Origin: Helianthus annuus
Lineage: Eukaryota; Streptophyta; Magnoliopsida; Asterales; Asteraceae
Reading direction: 5' to 3'
DNA length: 64,000 bases
Assembly (NCBI RefSeq): GCF_002127325.2
Contig: NC_035443.2
Location: 32,229,930 to 32,293,929, forward strand
The position numbers and the translations under genes were made by a program. Shown here piece by piece: positions 53,600-64,000 of the stretch; positions within the stretch are counted from its first letter, which is position 1; every line of letters starts with the position of its first letter. The notes beneath the pieces were generated by a model. The model was not told the DNA's origin and did no database searches. It saw only the letters and a list, made by a program, of their open reading frames with translations.

Positions 53600-56500
53600 C
53601 AGGGGCGGACATACATGGGGCATAGGGGTAGCCTCCACTACCCCTTAGTCGCTCGTCGGTAGTGTTAAAAAAACGACGTTTTTTTGATCTCGTTACCCCT
53701 TGGAAAAAATTATGTTACCACTTGTTACAAGCCCACAGGTTATAGAAAATAATATCCACCATCATTTTAAAACCCACCTAATAATTAAGCCCAATTGGCC
53801 AAAGGGCCAAAAGCATATTCTATTGAGTTTTGTTATGATTCTGTGAGAAAAAAGAAACTAAACAAGTGAACAACATCAGTTAGCAACCTGCGACCACACT
53901 TCCACAAGCACGGCCGCACAGAGCAGCCCTCGCACAAGGCCGACCCCCCTCCTGCTCCGCCGTTGGCCGCCCTCCTGCTCCGCCACGGGCATCCCTCCTG
54001 CTCAGCCACCATTTTCATCTCTAATCTAGGGCTTTTTAGGTATTTTTCTATTCTAATTTTTATTCTTCTATCCTAATTGTTTGAACAAATTGATTATTTG
54101 GAATAGTTGTGTGTAATTGAGGATTTAGGGCTTATGTAGTTATGTGTAATTGGTATTATTTGCAATTGGAATTATGTGCAATTGATTTAGGGCTTATGAT
54201 TAATTTTGTGTCTTTTAAAATTAGGGAATTTGGAAGACGAAAAAACAAAGTCTCATTAGTAATATTTTTAAACGAAAATTCCAAGAAAATGATGATTTGG
54301 GTCCAACTCCAAGTTCCAATATTGTTGATGATATGCAAGTAAATGAAGTCTATGAAGATATCGGTCCAAGTTCAAATAATATTGGTATGCAAGAAAATGA
54401 AGATATTGGTCCAAGTTCAAATAATAATATTGGTATGTAAGAAAATGAAGATATCGGTAATGATATTGGTATGCAAGAAAATGATGATATCGATCGAACT
54501 CCAAGTCCAAATATTACTCCGGCTTTAACACGAAACAAAATCGATTTGAATGATCTTCCTTCGGATCCCTTCGATAGACCACCTATTACTAGTTATCATC
54601 CTAATCAAATAGACGCATAAGAAGAGCGTATCTTGTTAAAAAGGCTTTTCAACCACGTGGTCATGACTTTAAATGGACAAACTATGCTAGTGGCCAGAGA
54701 CGTTTTAATGTAAAATGGTTTGATAAATATCATTGGTTGGAGTATAGCACTAAACAAGAAAAAGCATATTGTTTATGTTACTTGTTTAATGAAAGTGTTG
54801 GTAATAAAGGTGGAAGAGATACTTTTGAAAGTGGAGGCTTTTGTAATTGGAGTAAACCGGGTGTCTTAAAAGAACATGTTCGGTTAGTTAACAGTTTACA
54901 TAATAATGCGGTGCAAAAATGTGAAAATCTCTTGAAGCAGAAGCGATCATATGATGCGAGTGAGAAAAGGTATAACAAGGAAGAAAAGATTGGAAATCGG
55001 TATCGATTAATGGGTTTTGTTCGCAGTGTTGGATTTTGTTTAGAGAATAGTTTACCGTTTGGTGGTCATGACGAATCTGAAAAGTCTCTCAATAAAGGTA
55101 TCTTTGTTTCGGTTTAAAGTTGATTAGTGTGAACAACCCGGATATTGGTAAATATACTTTAGGGAAGGCCAAAAAGAATAATAAGCCGACGGCTCCATCA
55201 ATTCAGAAATAGATTATCGATTGCTATGCGAAAGAAGTAACCAAAATGATTTGTGAAGAAATTAAAGACAATGTGTTTGGGTTGTTAGTTATGAGTCTAG
55301 AGACGTGTCTATAAACTTTAAAGGAACAAATGGCCGTAGTGGTGAGATATGTCGATAGACTCGGAGTTGTTAAAGAGAGTTTAATTGGAGTTGCTCATGT
55401 GAAGAATACATATTCTTTAACTCTTAAAGAAGCCATGGTTTCTTTGTTAGTAGATAACCAGTTAAGCATAGATCAAGTAAGTTATTTGTTTCATAATTTC
55501 ATTACATAAACTTTAATAAAGATCATATGACATATCATTGTATTTTATTGTTTGTTTGTTTTTGTTTAAACAGGTCAGGGGTCAAGGTTATGATGGTGCA
55601 AGCAACATGCGGGGAGAGTTTAATGGATTAAAAGCCTTAATTCTGAAAGACAATCCATCAGCACATTACATACATTGTTGTGTTCATCAACTTCAGTTAG
55701 TGATTGTGGCTGTAGCAAAAAAGCATGATGGTGTTAAAGAATTTTATGAAACTCTTGGAATGGTTGTTAATACGGTTGGTGCTTCTTGCAAAAGAAAAGA
55801 TATGATGTTGGATGTTAAAAAATAGAGAGTGGAAAACGAAATTCTAGCGGGTGAAATTAAGACAGGAAAAGGATTAATCCAGGAGGTTTCCCTTGCCCGA
55901 CCCAGAGACACACGATGGGGTTCACAACATAGAACGATCATAGGTTTGTTGAAATTATTTCCGGAAGTTGTTGATGTACTTACTTTTATTAAACAAAATG
56001 GAGAGACCTTTCAACAACGATCTAATGCATCAGGTATTCTATCATATTTTGAGAGTCTTGAATTTGTGTTTTACATACACTTGTTGAATGATATCTTAGG
56101 CCTCACAAATGCTCTATCAAAACATCTTCAAAAAAGAGTCAAGACTTGTTAGAAGCGTCTCATTTGATAAACAGGACAAAACGAGCTTTGAATTATCTAA
56201 GACAAAATGGGTTTGAAAAGATGTTGGCAAGAGTGACATCTTTTTGTGAAAAAAACATCATCTTCATGCTAGATATGGCGGAAAGTTATGGTAATCAAAG
56301 AAACCGAAAGTATGTCATCACTAATCGACATCACTTTGAAGTTGAAGTTTTTAAGACGATTTTGGATATGCAAATTCAAAAACATGGAAACCGATTTAGT
56401 GAGGTCTCAACTAGTTTGATAGAAAATATGTCAGGTTTAAATCCTTGTGATTCGTTTGCTAAGTTTGACATATCTAAGATAGTGGCGTTTTCTGAGATGT

Positions 56501-57051
56501 ATCCAAATGACTTTAATAAAGAAGAAAGAGGGTGTCTTGCGGGTGATCTGAAGACCTTTTATCACACTTTAAAGGAGGATGACAAATTTGCAAAATTTAC
56601 TGGATTGAGTCACCTTGCTCGTGTAATGGCGGAAACCGGAAAAAATGAAACTTTTCCTTTGGTTTATCGAACATTGAAGCTAGCGTTGGTTTTACCGGTT
56701 GCAACTGCAACCGCAACCGTTGAAAGATGTTTTTCTAAATTGAAGCTTATTAAGATAGATTTACGCAATCGAATGGGTGAGGAGTATTTGAACAATGCTC
56801 TAATTTGTGTGGTCGAGAAAGAAACTTTTTATAAAGTAAAAGAAGAGGATGTCATGAGTCGATTTCAAGCTTTCAAAAACCGAAGAGGAGATATTTTTTA
56901 GGTACATGTTAAATTTATTTGTTACCGTGCTATTATTTTTGTTTCGTTACATTGTATGAAATTTGAACTACGTCACATTGTATTTGTATGAAGTGCGCTA
57001 ATTTTTTTTTTGGAACGTTACCCCTATAACTATTTTCTAGATCCGCCACTG
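53600..57051 (+). mobile_element. hAT DNA transposon (3452 bp) with terminal repeats and 8-bp target duplication
   Basis: Left end CAGGGGCGGA, right end TCCGCCACTG (complement CAGTGGCGGA). Flanks TTGGTGTA (53592-53599) and TTGTTGTA (57052-57059) match at 7 of 8 positions, and copies 1 and 2 of the flank show the original TTGGTGTA. Inserted in the copia remnant. The transposase is broken, so the element is not autonomous now. Confidence 0.88.
54210..56901 (+). pseudogene. hAT transposase with TTF-type zinc finger (ZMYM1-like), decayed
   Basis: An N-terminal acidic region with a repeated E-D-I-G-P-S-S-N-N-I-G-M-Q-E-N unit (about 54345-54490). Then a TTF zinc-finger region (F-N-V-K-W-F-D-K-Y-H-W-L-E-Y-S; C-L-C-Y-L-F; G-G-F-C-N-W-S-K). 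The RNase H-like core has G-Q-G-Y-D-G-A-S-N-M (near 55590) and H-C-C-V-H-Q-L-Q-L. The hAT dimerisation domain ends at 56901. A GT-AG intron (55477-55573) lies before G-Q-G-Y-D-G. Breaks: stops near 54440, 54618, 55210, 55312 and 55825, plus a frameshift at the first catalytic Asp region near 55290. Family assignment is firm, function is lost. Confidence 0.87.
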
Positions 57052-57280
57052 TTGTTGTAGTGAATTTCCTATGGTTTAGGCTCTTTAATACTTCAGATTA
57101 TTAGTGTTAAACACTTCAAATGATTATGTTGACTCACAATAACTGGATTCGCTACATGGATAGAAAACTGTATTTTCTTAAAAGCTTTCCAGATTCATCC
57201 TTTTGCTATTCTCATAAGAAATGACCATATAGCAATCCTCAGTGTTTTGATTTGTTCTTTCACAAACAATGCAAAACAAT
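57019..57280. repeat. hAT-end/copia segment, copy 3 (source locus)
   Basis: Matches copies 1 and 2 up to GCAATGCAAAACAATA, then continues as normal copia gag coding sequence. This identifies it as the original arrangement. Confidence 0.8.
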
Positions 57281-58811
57281 ATGTGTTTACCCCTTTTTGA
57301 ACTAGATTTTGATTTGGTTTTAGAGCCTTGTTTGGGGCTAGTAGTTTGAGATGAAACTACTACAGGGACAACAATTGGTGTTATTTTCCCTTTTGAGGTC
57401 ACAAAGTTCATTGGTTTGAAACTCCTTGTCAACACATGTCTCATCAGATCATTTTGAGTTGTGTTGGTCATGGAAGTTTTGTGAGGGACAAGAATTTGCA
57501 CATGAATAACATTTTGATATGTCAATAGTGATTTCCATCTCTTTAGGGTTTGTGATAACAGTCTCCTTCCCATTTGCATTTTTGGGTAAAAACTCCGTTT
57601 CATCCTTAATCTGAGTTTGAGGAGTGTAATCATTTGGTCCATGTGTATGATGATGATACACAACACAAAATTTACATTACTTTTTGTTTGTTGGTTTAGG
57701 AGTATCTCACAACCTTTGCATGATTCTACCCATTTCTGGCAATTCACCTTGGTAGATTCAAGCTCTTTTTGACACATTTGATATTTTATGAGAAGTAACC
57801 CTAACTGTGCGGCATAAATTGTGGTTTTATGTTTTAGATTTGAGATCACTTGATCCTTTTCTTTGAGAGCTTCTTTATGAGAGCTCATGGTTTGACTCAA
57901 AATTCTTTATGGTCTTTTAGAGTTTTCTCTTAAGATGATCTTCACTGCTTTGATATACCTAAATTCCTTGATGCATTATCAGAACAAAGTTCTTTTAATA
58001 TTTCACGGGATATATCAATATTCTGAGCGTGATCTCAGTCGTTGATTCAGCATGTGAATCAGTGCAAGAACCAATAGTTTCTGGTGATGGTACTCTAATA
58101 TGAATTCTCATTTATGATCTCAAATGCCACTAGTGCAAGGTTTTTGTTTCCTTGATCTATAGCAATCATACCAAAGTGCTCATCATTCAAATCCTCAGGC
58201 AAACTACTCTAGTCTACAAAACTTTAAGTGAAAAAACTTTGTTGAGTAGTTTCTAGTGAAGGGCATCCAGTAGTTTGGGAAACTACTGGTGCTTAAGTCT
58301 GGGATAGAACCTGTGCCTAAGATAGTGTTTGGATATGTGCTTGTGACATTTCGACATGATCAATTTGGTACTGTGGTGGCCCATTAACAAATTCATATGA
58401 CATTTGAGCTGATTAAAGTGAGCTTGGGACTGTGTGGTTGAGCCAAGGGCATTTTGGGATGAATATTAATGTGTATTTTGAAAACTTGCATATGGTCGCT
58501 GAAATAGATTGATTCATTTGACTAGGATAAGTCATATATGATGAGGAGTTCTGTGTAGAACCTCTACATTCTCTAGCAAAGTGTCATAGCTTGTGACATT
58601 TATAACATTCGACTCTGGATTTATCTTTTTCAAATTTACCATTACCATCCAAACCCGAAAATCTCCTACCAGTTTTATTATAAAATTTATTATTCTTAAT
58701 ACTTCGTAGGGCAAGCTGGTCTAGACGATCAAATTTTTCTTGATCTGTTGGATCCATAGGTTGCTGAGTATTCATCATAAGGTATAAAACTAGTACTATA
58801 ACATTGAACAA
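57060..58811 (-). pseudogene. Sirevirus-like copia gag remnant
   Basis: Minus strand. At 58568-58610 a zinc knuckle C-Y-K-C-H-K-L-stop-H-F-A-R-E-C (CX2CX4HX4C) has a TGA in place of Gly. Upstream is D-Q-E-K-F-D-R-L-D-Q-L-A-L-R-S-I-K; downstream is a helical region (S-S-H-K-E-A-L-K-E-K-D-Q-V-I-S-N-L-K-H-K) and a Ser/Lys-rich linker. A second Cys cluster (C-I-V-C...D-C) has Asn in the His place. Several stops. The 5' LTR should lie right of 58811 but I could not delimit it. Confidence 0.7.
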
Positions 58812-59001
58812 CGTTTTCTTTTTCTTTTTAGTTTAAGTATAATGTTGTTCTTATCAAATGATTTTTTAAAACATTAATGTAATGTCATGTGCGTGATAAA
58901 CATGCTAGTAGGTGTATCAATCATTTTTTTTTTTGTTTTCTTAGTTATTTTTTTGAAGTAAATTGTTGTAATGGAGTTCATTCAACGTTTTTTTGGTTTG
59001 T

Positions 59002-59066
<65 letters not shown>

Positions 59067-59218
59067 ATATAGGTGTTATAATTGCTTTTGTTTAGATTTT
59101 ATTTTATTTTGCTTATAATCATATTAGTAAAGTAAATTTTGGTTGTTATCAAAGATCACATGTTGCATATGGTATTTGAGTCACTCTCATTCTACTTAAT
59201 ATGGTGTGATAAACCTCA
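58812..59218. other. AT-rich noncoding stretch with (TA)n
   Basis: A (TA)n run of about 76 bp at 58988-59063. No gene. Possibly degraded 5' LTR of the copia remnant. Confidence 0.4.
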
Positions 59219-59226
59219 TTAAGGAT

Positions 59227-59854
59227 CAGTGGCGGAACTAGCCCATTAAATCAGGTGTATCCTTAAAAAAATTTATCGTGCAATCAACAATATTAAAAAA
59301 ACGATAATAAATAAATTATTAAAAAAAAAGACGATAAAAAAATAAAGTAAAATAAGTGCCTAATAAATTTGTCTTTTTTTTCATAGCTTGAAATCGTTTA
59401 ATCACATCGTCGTCTTTTACTTTAAAAAACAAATACCTAAGCAGGGGCGGAACGACCGGAACCAGTGTTATCGCAAAAGCAAACAACAGGATTGTGGATT
59501 CTTTTATCGAACCGGTGTTATTGGTAGCAACAAAATAGGAGACCAGTGCGTAAAGGATGACCAGCGACGTTTGGTTTTCTTCCAGAACCTAAGCAACGAT
59601 AAGAAAGAATGCCGCCATACGTATTTTTGTGTTTTTTCGGCTAATCTAATCAGTTGGGCTTATCTAATCAATTGAGTCATTGTTTCAATCGGGCTCTCTT
59701 ATTTTATAAGTTTGGGTTAGTTAGGGGTATCCTTGTATTATTTTAGGGGTATCTTTTGTATAAAACCAAAAAAATATATATAAAAAATACACTACGCATA
59801 CGGACTTCAGCCGTAGCCCGTGCTACGGCTCACATACCTTTAGTTCCGCCCCTG
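59227..59854. mobile_element. Non-autonomous hAT element (628 bp) with perfect 8-bp target duplication
   Basis: Ends CAGTGGCGGAACTAG and TTAGTTCCGCCCCTG (13 of 15 paired as inverted repeats). TTAAGGAT flanks both sides (59219-59226, 59855-59862). The ends resemble those of the large hAT, so that family may have mobilised it. An internal CAGGGGCGGAACG at 59443 repeats the terminal sequence. The open frame 59388-59675 has no recognisable product. Confidence 0.88.
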
Positions 59855-59862
59855 TTAAGGAT

Positions 59863-60624
59863 GATAAGTTCTAAGTGAAGAGTGCTTATAACGCCTTAAT
59901 TAAATCTCATTTTTAAGAGAAATAATGAGTCACAAAGGGATATCACAGACGTGTTTTGGATGATTTGACTTGGGTGAAGATAGAACTCTACAGTTAAACA
60001 TGCATGGGTCAAAATAATTCTAAAATAAGCGACTTTATAAGAATTCTTCTCTTAGACGGTAAGAAAAAGTCCTAAATTTCTCATGAGCAAAACTACAATA
60101 TTGGTTAATCATAAAATTCATCCTTACAAAGATGATCTTGTCACCCTACACGATCTCTTCCTGTATATTTTCGAATTTAGAATGTCTTACATAGCTTAGT
60201 TAAAAAATTCAAATATTTTACTTGTACTTTGGAAAGTTTAAAAATATGTAAAAGTTGAAACTTGTACTTTAGAAAGTTTAAAAATATGTAAAAGTTGAAG
60301 AGCTAAAGAAAGAATAGGATTCGTAAGTATAATAAAGACTCTGAGTTGCATTTATAAGAAATAAGCTACTCATTAATTTTCTCTTACACCAACGACTCAT
60401 TTATTGTGTAAATCTTCAGAAGTTAGGTTATTATTTGGATATATTAGTTTTAAAACGATATTTTTTTCTATATAAACACAAAAAAAAAAAAAAAAAAAAT
60501 CTGAAAAAAATGGCATAATAGCTTGTAATTTTTTATTAAAAAATGTAAAATTTCACAAAAACCTTAACTTACGATAAAAAAGAGTAGTAGTAAATTGATT
60601 TTTAAATATAACTTAACTAGGTTA
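59863..60624. other. AT-rich noncoding region
   Basis: No gene. A short direct repeat (ACTTGTACTTTGGAAAGTTT / ACTTGTACTTTAGAAAGTTT near 60221 and 60260) and a poly-A run at 60480. Confidence 0.5.
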
Positions 60625-61258
60625 AAACCCCGTGTATTACACGGGTTGAATAAATGTACTTTTATATATTAAATAATAAAAACTTATATCTTTATGAACC
60701 TTGTATATTGTACGGGTTAAATAAATGTAATTTTATATATCAAATAATAAAAAAGTTATATCTTTAAAAACCATGTGTATTACACAGATTAAAGAAATGT
60801 AATTTTGTATACTAAATACTAAAAACGTCGTATCTTTAAAAAAACTCGTGTATAATCGGGTTGAATAAATCTACCAAATAATAAAAAAATTACATCCTTA
60901 AAAACCCCCGTATATTACACGTGTTGAATAGATATAAAAAAGAGTTATATCTTTAAAAACTATATGTATTACACAGATTAAATAAATGTATTTTTGGATA
61001 TTAAATACTAAAAAATCCGTATCTTTAAAAAACCCGTGTATAATCGGGTTGAAAAATCTACCAAATAATAAAAAAATTATATCCTCAATAAATGTAATTT
61101 TGTATATTAAATACTAAAAACGTCGTATCTTTAAAAAAATCCGTGTATAGTAGGGTTGAAAAATCTAGCAATAATAAAAAAAATTATATCCTTAAAAACC
61201 TCGCGTTTTACTCGAGTTGAATAAACATAATTTTGTATAATAAATAATAAAAAAGTTT
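60625..61258. repeat. Degenerate minisatellite with palindromic core
   Basis: About eight irregular units of 60-110 bp containing CCCCGTGTATTACACGGGTTGAATAAATG followed by ATTAAATAATAAAA and TTATATCTTTAAAAA. The palindrome (CCGTGTA-TT-ACACGG) decays along the array. Confidence 0.8.
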
Positions 61259-61678
61259 TGTTTTTAAATAATTAGGATAACATTTAATATTAATTTATTA
61301 TTTATATATTTAATATCAGATAAGTAGATAAGAGAAGTATTTGTTTTAAAAATATATTAAATTAACAATTTAGATTTGAGGATAATATTTTATTAAAGTA
61401 TAATAAGATTTAATATTAATTTATTATTTATTTATTTAGATAAATATAAATTTGATGATACCTTCAATGAATGACACGTGTCCAAAAATTGGTTTCTTTT
61501 ATTATAGTAGTTAGATAAATATAAATATGGGTGATACTATTTACACCCCCCTCTTTTACTAACTACACCCCCTATAAAAACATCACATAATTACATCACA
61601 AATTAATATTTTATTGTTTTTTTGTCTTTTTATTGTCTTTTTATTGTCTTTTTAATTATCATTATTATTGTTTACTAC

Positions 61679-61727
<49 letters not shown>

Positions 61728-61879
61728 TACTACTTTTTACTTATAGTTAATACTATTAAAAAAAGTAAGAAATAAATGAAAATCCAATGATGATATTCGG
61801 TATCAGTACCGGTACCTAGTTTTTGGTATCGGGAAAAAAACTAAATTTTGCCTTCAAATACCGATACCTTATAGTTCAT
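61259..61879. other. AT-rich noncoding region with ATT microsatellite
   Basis: No gene. (ATT)n at 61678-61728. A sequence beginning TTTACACCCCCCTCTTTTACTAACTACACCCCCTATAA near 61538 looks like an end of a small transposable element. TACCGATACC/GGTATCAGTACCGGTACC repeats occur near 61800-61870. Confidence 0.45.
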
Positions 61880-62874
61880 TCGGGTATGTAGAGGCTGCTA
61901 CAGAAAGTTCATTAAGGGACCATAATGATTATGTTGGTTACATCAGTCCAGACGTGAACTATCAAATGCCTAGTGAACCAAGTTCGTTCATAAATCAAGA
62001 TATTGATGGAAAAAACCATTCAAGGACTATGATGATAATACGGGCTACTACGCTAGTCCATTTGTAAACTACCAAGTTCCTGGTGAACAAAGTCCGTTCA
62101 TGACCCAAGATACTGACGGACAAGGTTTTTTTGCCAACCTTTTGAACACACCAGGATATGATTTCATGGGGTTGAACCAAGATATTGTGGGACAAAGTTT
62201 TTTTGCCAACGCTACAAGTGCGCCGGGTTATGACTTCATGGGGTTGAACCAAGATCAAGCATCACAAGTGATGCACAAATATATTTATCTAATTCCAAAA
62301 ATCTTCCATGCGTATATTACACGCATACATAATGTATTAGGTGATGGAAATTGTGGGTTTCGGGCGACAGCTTCTGCTCTCGGGTACGATGAAGATGAAT
62401 GGTTATTTATCCGGAGATCACTGATGGAAGAGCTACTCGAGTTTAGAAAAAAGTACACTAAGGCTTTCTTAGGCTCATTCGAAGATGTGTTCACGTCCTT
62501 GGCTTAGTCAGGATCGGGGGTTGCACCTGAAAAACACTGGATGATTATGCCAGAGACAGGATTCTTGATTGCGAACAAGTTTAATGTGATCGTTCATTTT
62601 TTATCTCAAGAAAAAAGAAACAGTTCTACTTGTTTTTCGCTTTGGAGAGGCCCTCACGAGTTCCCAGAAAAAAAATAATTACAATTGCACACGTGAATGG
62701 TAACCATTTTATAATGGTAGAATTGCAAAGAGAGTATCCAATTGCCAGCACAAACAACCTATGAAAATTAATGAGAGAAAATGATGCAATTGGCTGGGAG
62801 AATATATTTGAATCACGTCAAAATATGTATAATTCTTGGATAGCACAACCTGCTACATTTTCTGTTATAGATTA
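61880..62874 (+). pseudogene. OTU-type cysteine protease gene, broken (Mutator-like transposon context likely)
   Basis: An N-terminal region of imperfect repeats (Y-x-S-P-x-V-N-Y-Q; then two units of F-F-A-N-x-x-x-x-P-G-Y-D-F-M-G-L-N-Q-D) precedes an OTU domain. It has D-G-N-C-G-F-R (catalytic Asp codon 62343, Cys codon 62352), A-L-G-Y-D-E-D-E-W, A-P-E-K-H-W-M and a catalytic His in G-N-H-F-I-M-V-E-L (codon 62704). Breaks: a frameshift near 62015, a TAG at 62505-62507 and a shift in an A-run near 62670. Plant OTU genes of this kind are often carried by Mutator-like elements; no terminal repeats were found here, so a host-derived duplicate is the alternative. Confidence 0.72.
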
Positions 62875-63006
62875 AAGATCAGTATGTAAATTATTAAATG
62901 ATATTAATTTTGTAAAAAAGTACTTATTTTTATTAGCTTTTGTTACAACTATAAGTGTAATTTGATAAATTATAACAACTAAAGAGTAATAATAAATAAT
63001 ATATCA

Positions 63007-63153
63007 TTACTACTACTACTACTACCACTACCACCACCACCACCACCACCACCAACACTACTACCACTACTACCACTACTACCACTACTACTACGACCAC
63101 CACTACCACCACTACCACCACTACTACCACTACTACTACTACTACTACTACTA
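63007..63153. repeat. (ACT/ACC)n microsatellite
   Basis: About 49 triplets, mostly ACT and ACC with a few ATT/ACG variants. Confidence 0.92.
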
Positions 63154-63168
63154 ATAATAAGAGAAAAA

Positions 63169-63372
63169 TGCCCGGATAGTCCCTGTGGTTTCGTATTTTT
63201 TCACCTATAGTCCTCAACTTTCTAAAATTACCTGAATAGTCCCCAACTTTTCGTTTTTTGTTCCCGGATAGTCCCTGGGTCTAACTTCAGTTTGTTTTCT
63301 CTGTTAAGTGGGTGTGAAATGACCAATTTACCCTTTACTTTAAAAGGCCAAACCACAGGGACTATCCGGGCA
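63169..63372. mobile_element. Fold-back element with perfect 23-bp inverted ends (204 bp)
   Basis: TGCCCGGATAGTCCCTGTGG (63169 onward, 23 bp to 63191) is perfectly inverted at 63350-63372. The inside repeats GATAGTCCC/AATAGTCCCC motifs. No clear target duplication. It resembles a small repeat common in plant genomes, probably a MITE. Confidence 0.7.
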
Positions 63373-64000
63373 TCTTCTTCATTTTTTGAGATCTCACCAC
63401 CACACTTCATCTTCAACCTCCACCCACCATCACCCACCTCGGCCTTTCCTCTCCGTCGGTCGGAGCAGGAGTCCACCGGCGAATCCGTACAGAAGAAATG
63501 TTGTTAGTAGAATTGGATCTGTTGCTGCTGTGATTATTATAAGTGACGGAGGAAGACGAGACATTCACCCACTGCTTCTGCCACCGTCTCACCGGTCCGG
63601 TGAAGACCGGCGCTGAGCCGTACCGGGAAGATTGCCGGCCGGTTCGCGAACCGATTCCGTCCATCAGTTAATATTTAAGAGAGATTGTTGTATTGTAAAA
63701 GGTGTGAGTACAAGTACAACTTTTGATGGAGTGCTTTTGAGGTTGTAGTAGGGGAGTGTGTTTACAGTTGAAACGACGACGTTGTGAGGGTGGTTATTGA
63801 GGTTTATATCGGCTTTGGGACTGCCACGTGTGGGTTGGAATTTGGAAAGTAAGTGTCAAACTGTCCTTTCGACTTTGAAGATTTCTTTTGAGAAAATTGA
63901 GTTAACATGATGATAATGATGTTTGCTGTTGATGATGACGATGATGAAGGTGGTGGCCGGCGACGGCCTGACCACCGGAGCTACGGGTCGATGACAACAA
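63373..64000. other. GC-richer right edge, no confirmed gene
   Basis: Composition changes to CCACC/GCCGG-rich sequence (63410-63660 and 63950-64000), as in 5' regions of plant genes. The open frames on both strands are short and low-complexity, and no domain is recognised. It may be the start of a host gene continuing right of the window. Confidence 0.3.

Noticed and set aside
62933..63217. Poly-valine minus-strand frame
   Set aside because: It is the translation of the ACT/ACC microsatellite.
63386..63664. Host gene coding exons at the right edge
   Set aside because: The frames on both strands are short, proline/serine or arginine rich and without a domain. The GC rise alone is not sufficient.

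Overview
The window is plant nuclear DNA, most likely from a eudicot and probably from the daisy family. That is inferred from the style of its repeats, not from a diagnostic gene. No intact host gene, tRNA, rRNA or CRISPR array was found. About 46 kb on the left is a stack of nested Ty3/gypsy LTR retrotransposons. The remaining 18 kb is older, AT-rich DNA with decayed DNA transposons, copia-type remnants and simple repeats.

The left block holds five related elements of the Tat type, recognised by a second (archaeal-type) RNase H between the RT/RNase H and the integrase. It also holds one unrelated solo LTR. Element E (+; 29738-30711 and 41386-46078) is the oldest and outermost. Element D (+; 30712-41385, duplication AATAC) sits in E's integrase. 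Element B (-; 7897-10394, 21122-26066, 28723-29737) sits in E's pol and was itself hit three times: by element A (+; 1-7896, left end outside the window), by element C (-; 10395-21121, duplication GCGAG) and by solo LTR F (26067-28722, duplication TATAT). C is the youngest: its 719-bp LTRs differ at 2 positions and all its frames are open. D's LTRs differ at 4 of 718 positions, and D carries nonsense codons and a 22-bp deletion.

Each Tat element has the same layout: LTR, tRNA-Lys primer site, gag-protease, one UAG codon, RT-RNase H-aRNase H-integrase in the same frame, a noncoding stretch with a 23-bp minisatellite and complex stem-loops, then a four-exon gene on the opposite strand with its own TATA box, a purine tract and the 3' LTR. 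Three features stand out. The UAG lies in a tobamovirus-type leaky context. The antisense gene keeps three phase-consistent introns and a first coding exon of exactly 568 nt in four elements. The word AGGATC/GATCCT is strongly over-represented in coding, LTR and noncoding parts alike.

Right of 46 kb lie two copies of an hAT transposase gene (one with terminal repeats and an 8-bp target duplication). The full hAT is inserted in a minus-strand Sirevirus-like copia remnant, and a chimeric hAT/copia segment recurs nearby. A 628-bp non-autonomous hAT with a perfect 8-bp duplication follows, then a minisatellite, a broken OTU-type cysteine protease gene, microsatellites and a fold-back element with perfect 23-bp inverted repeats.
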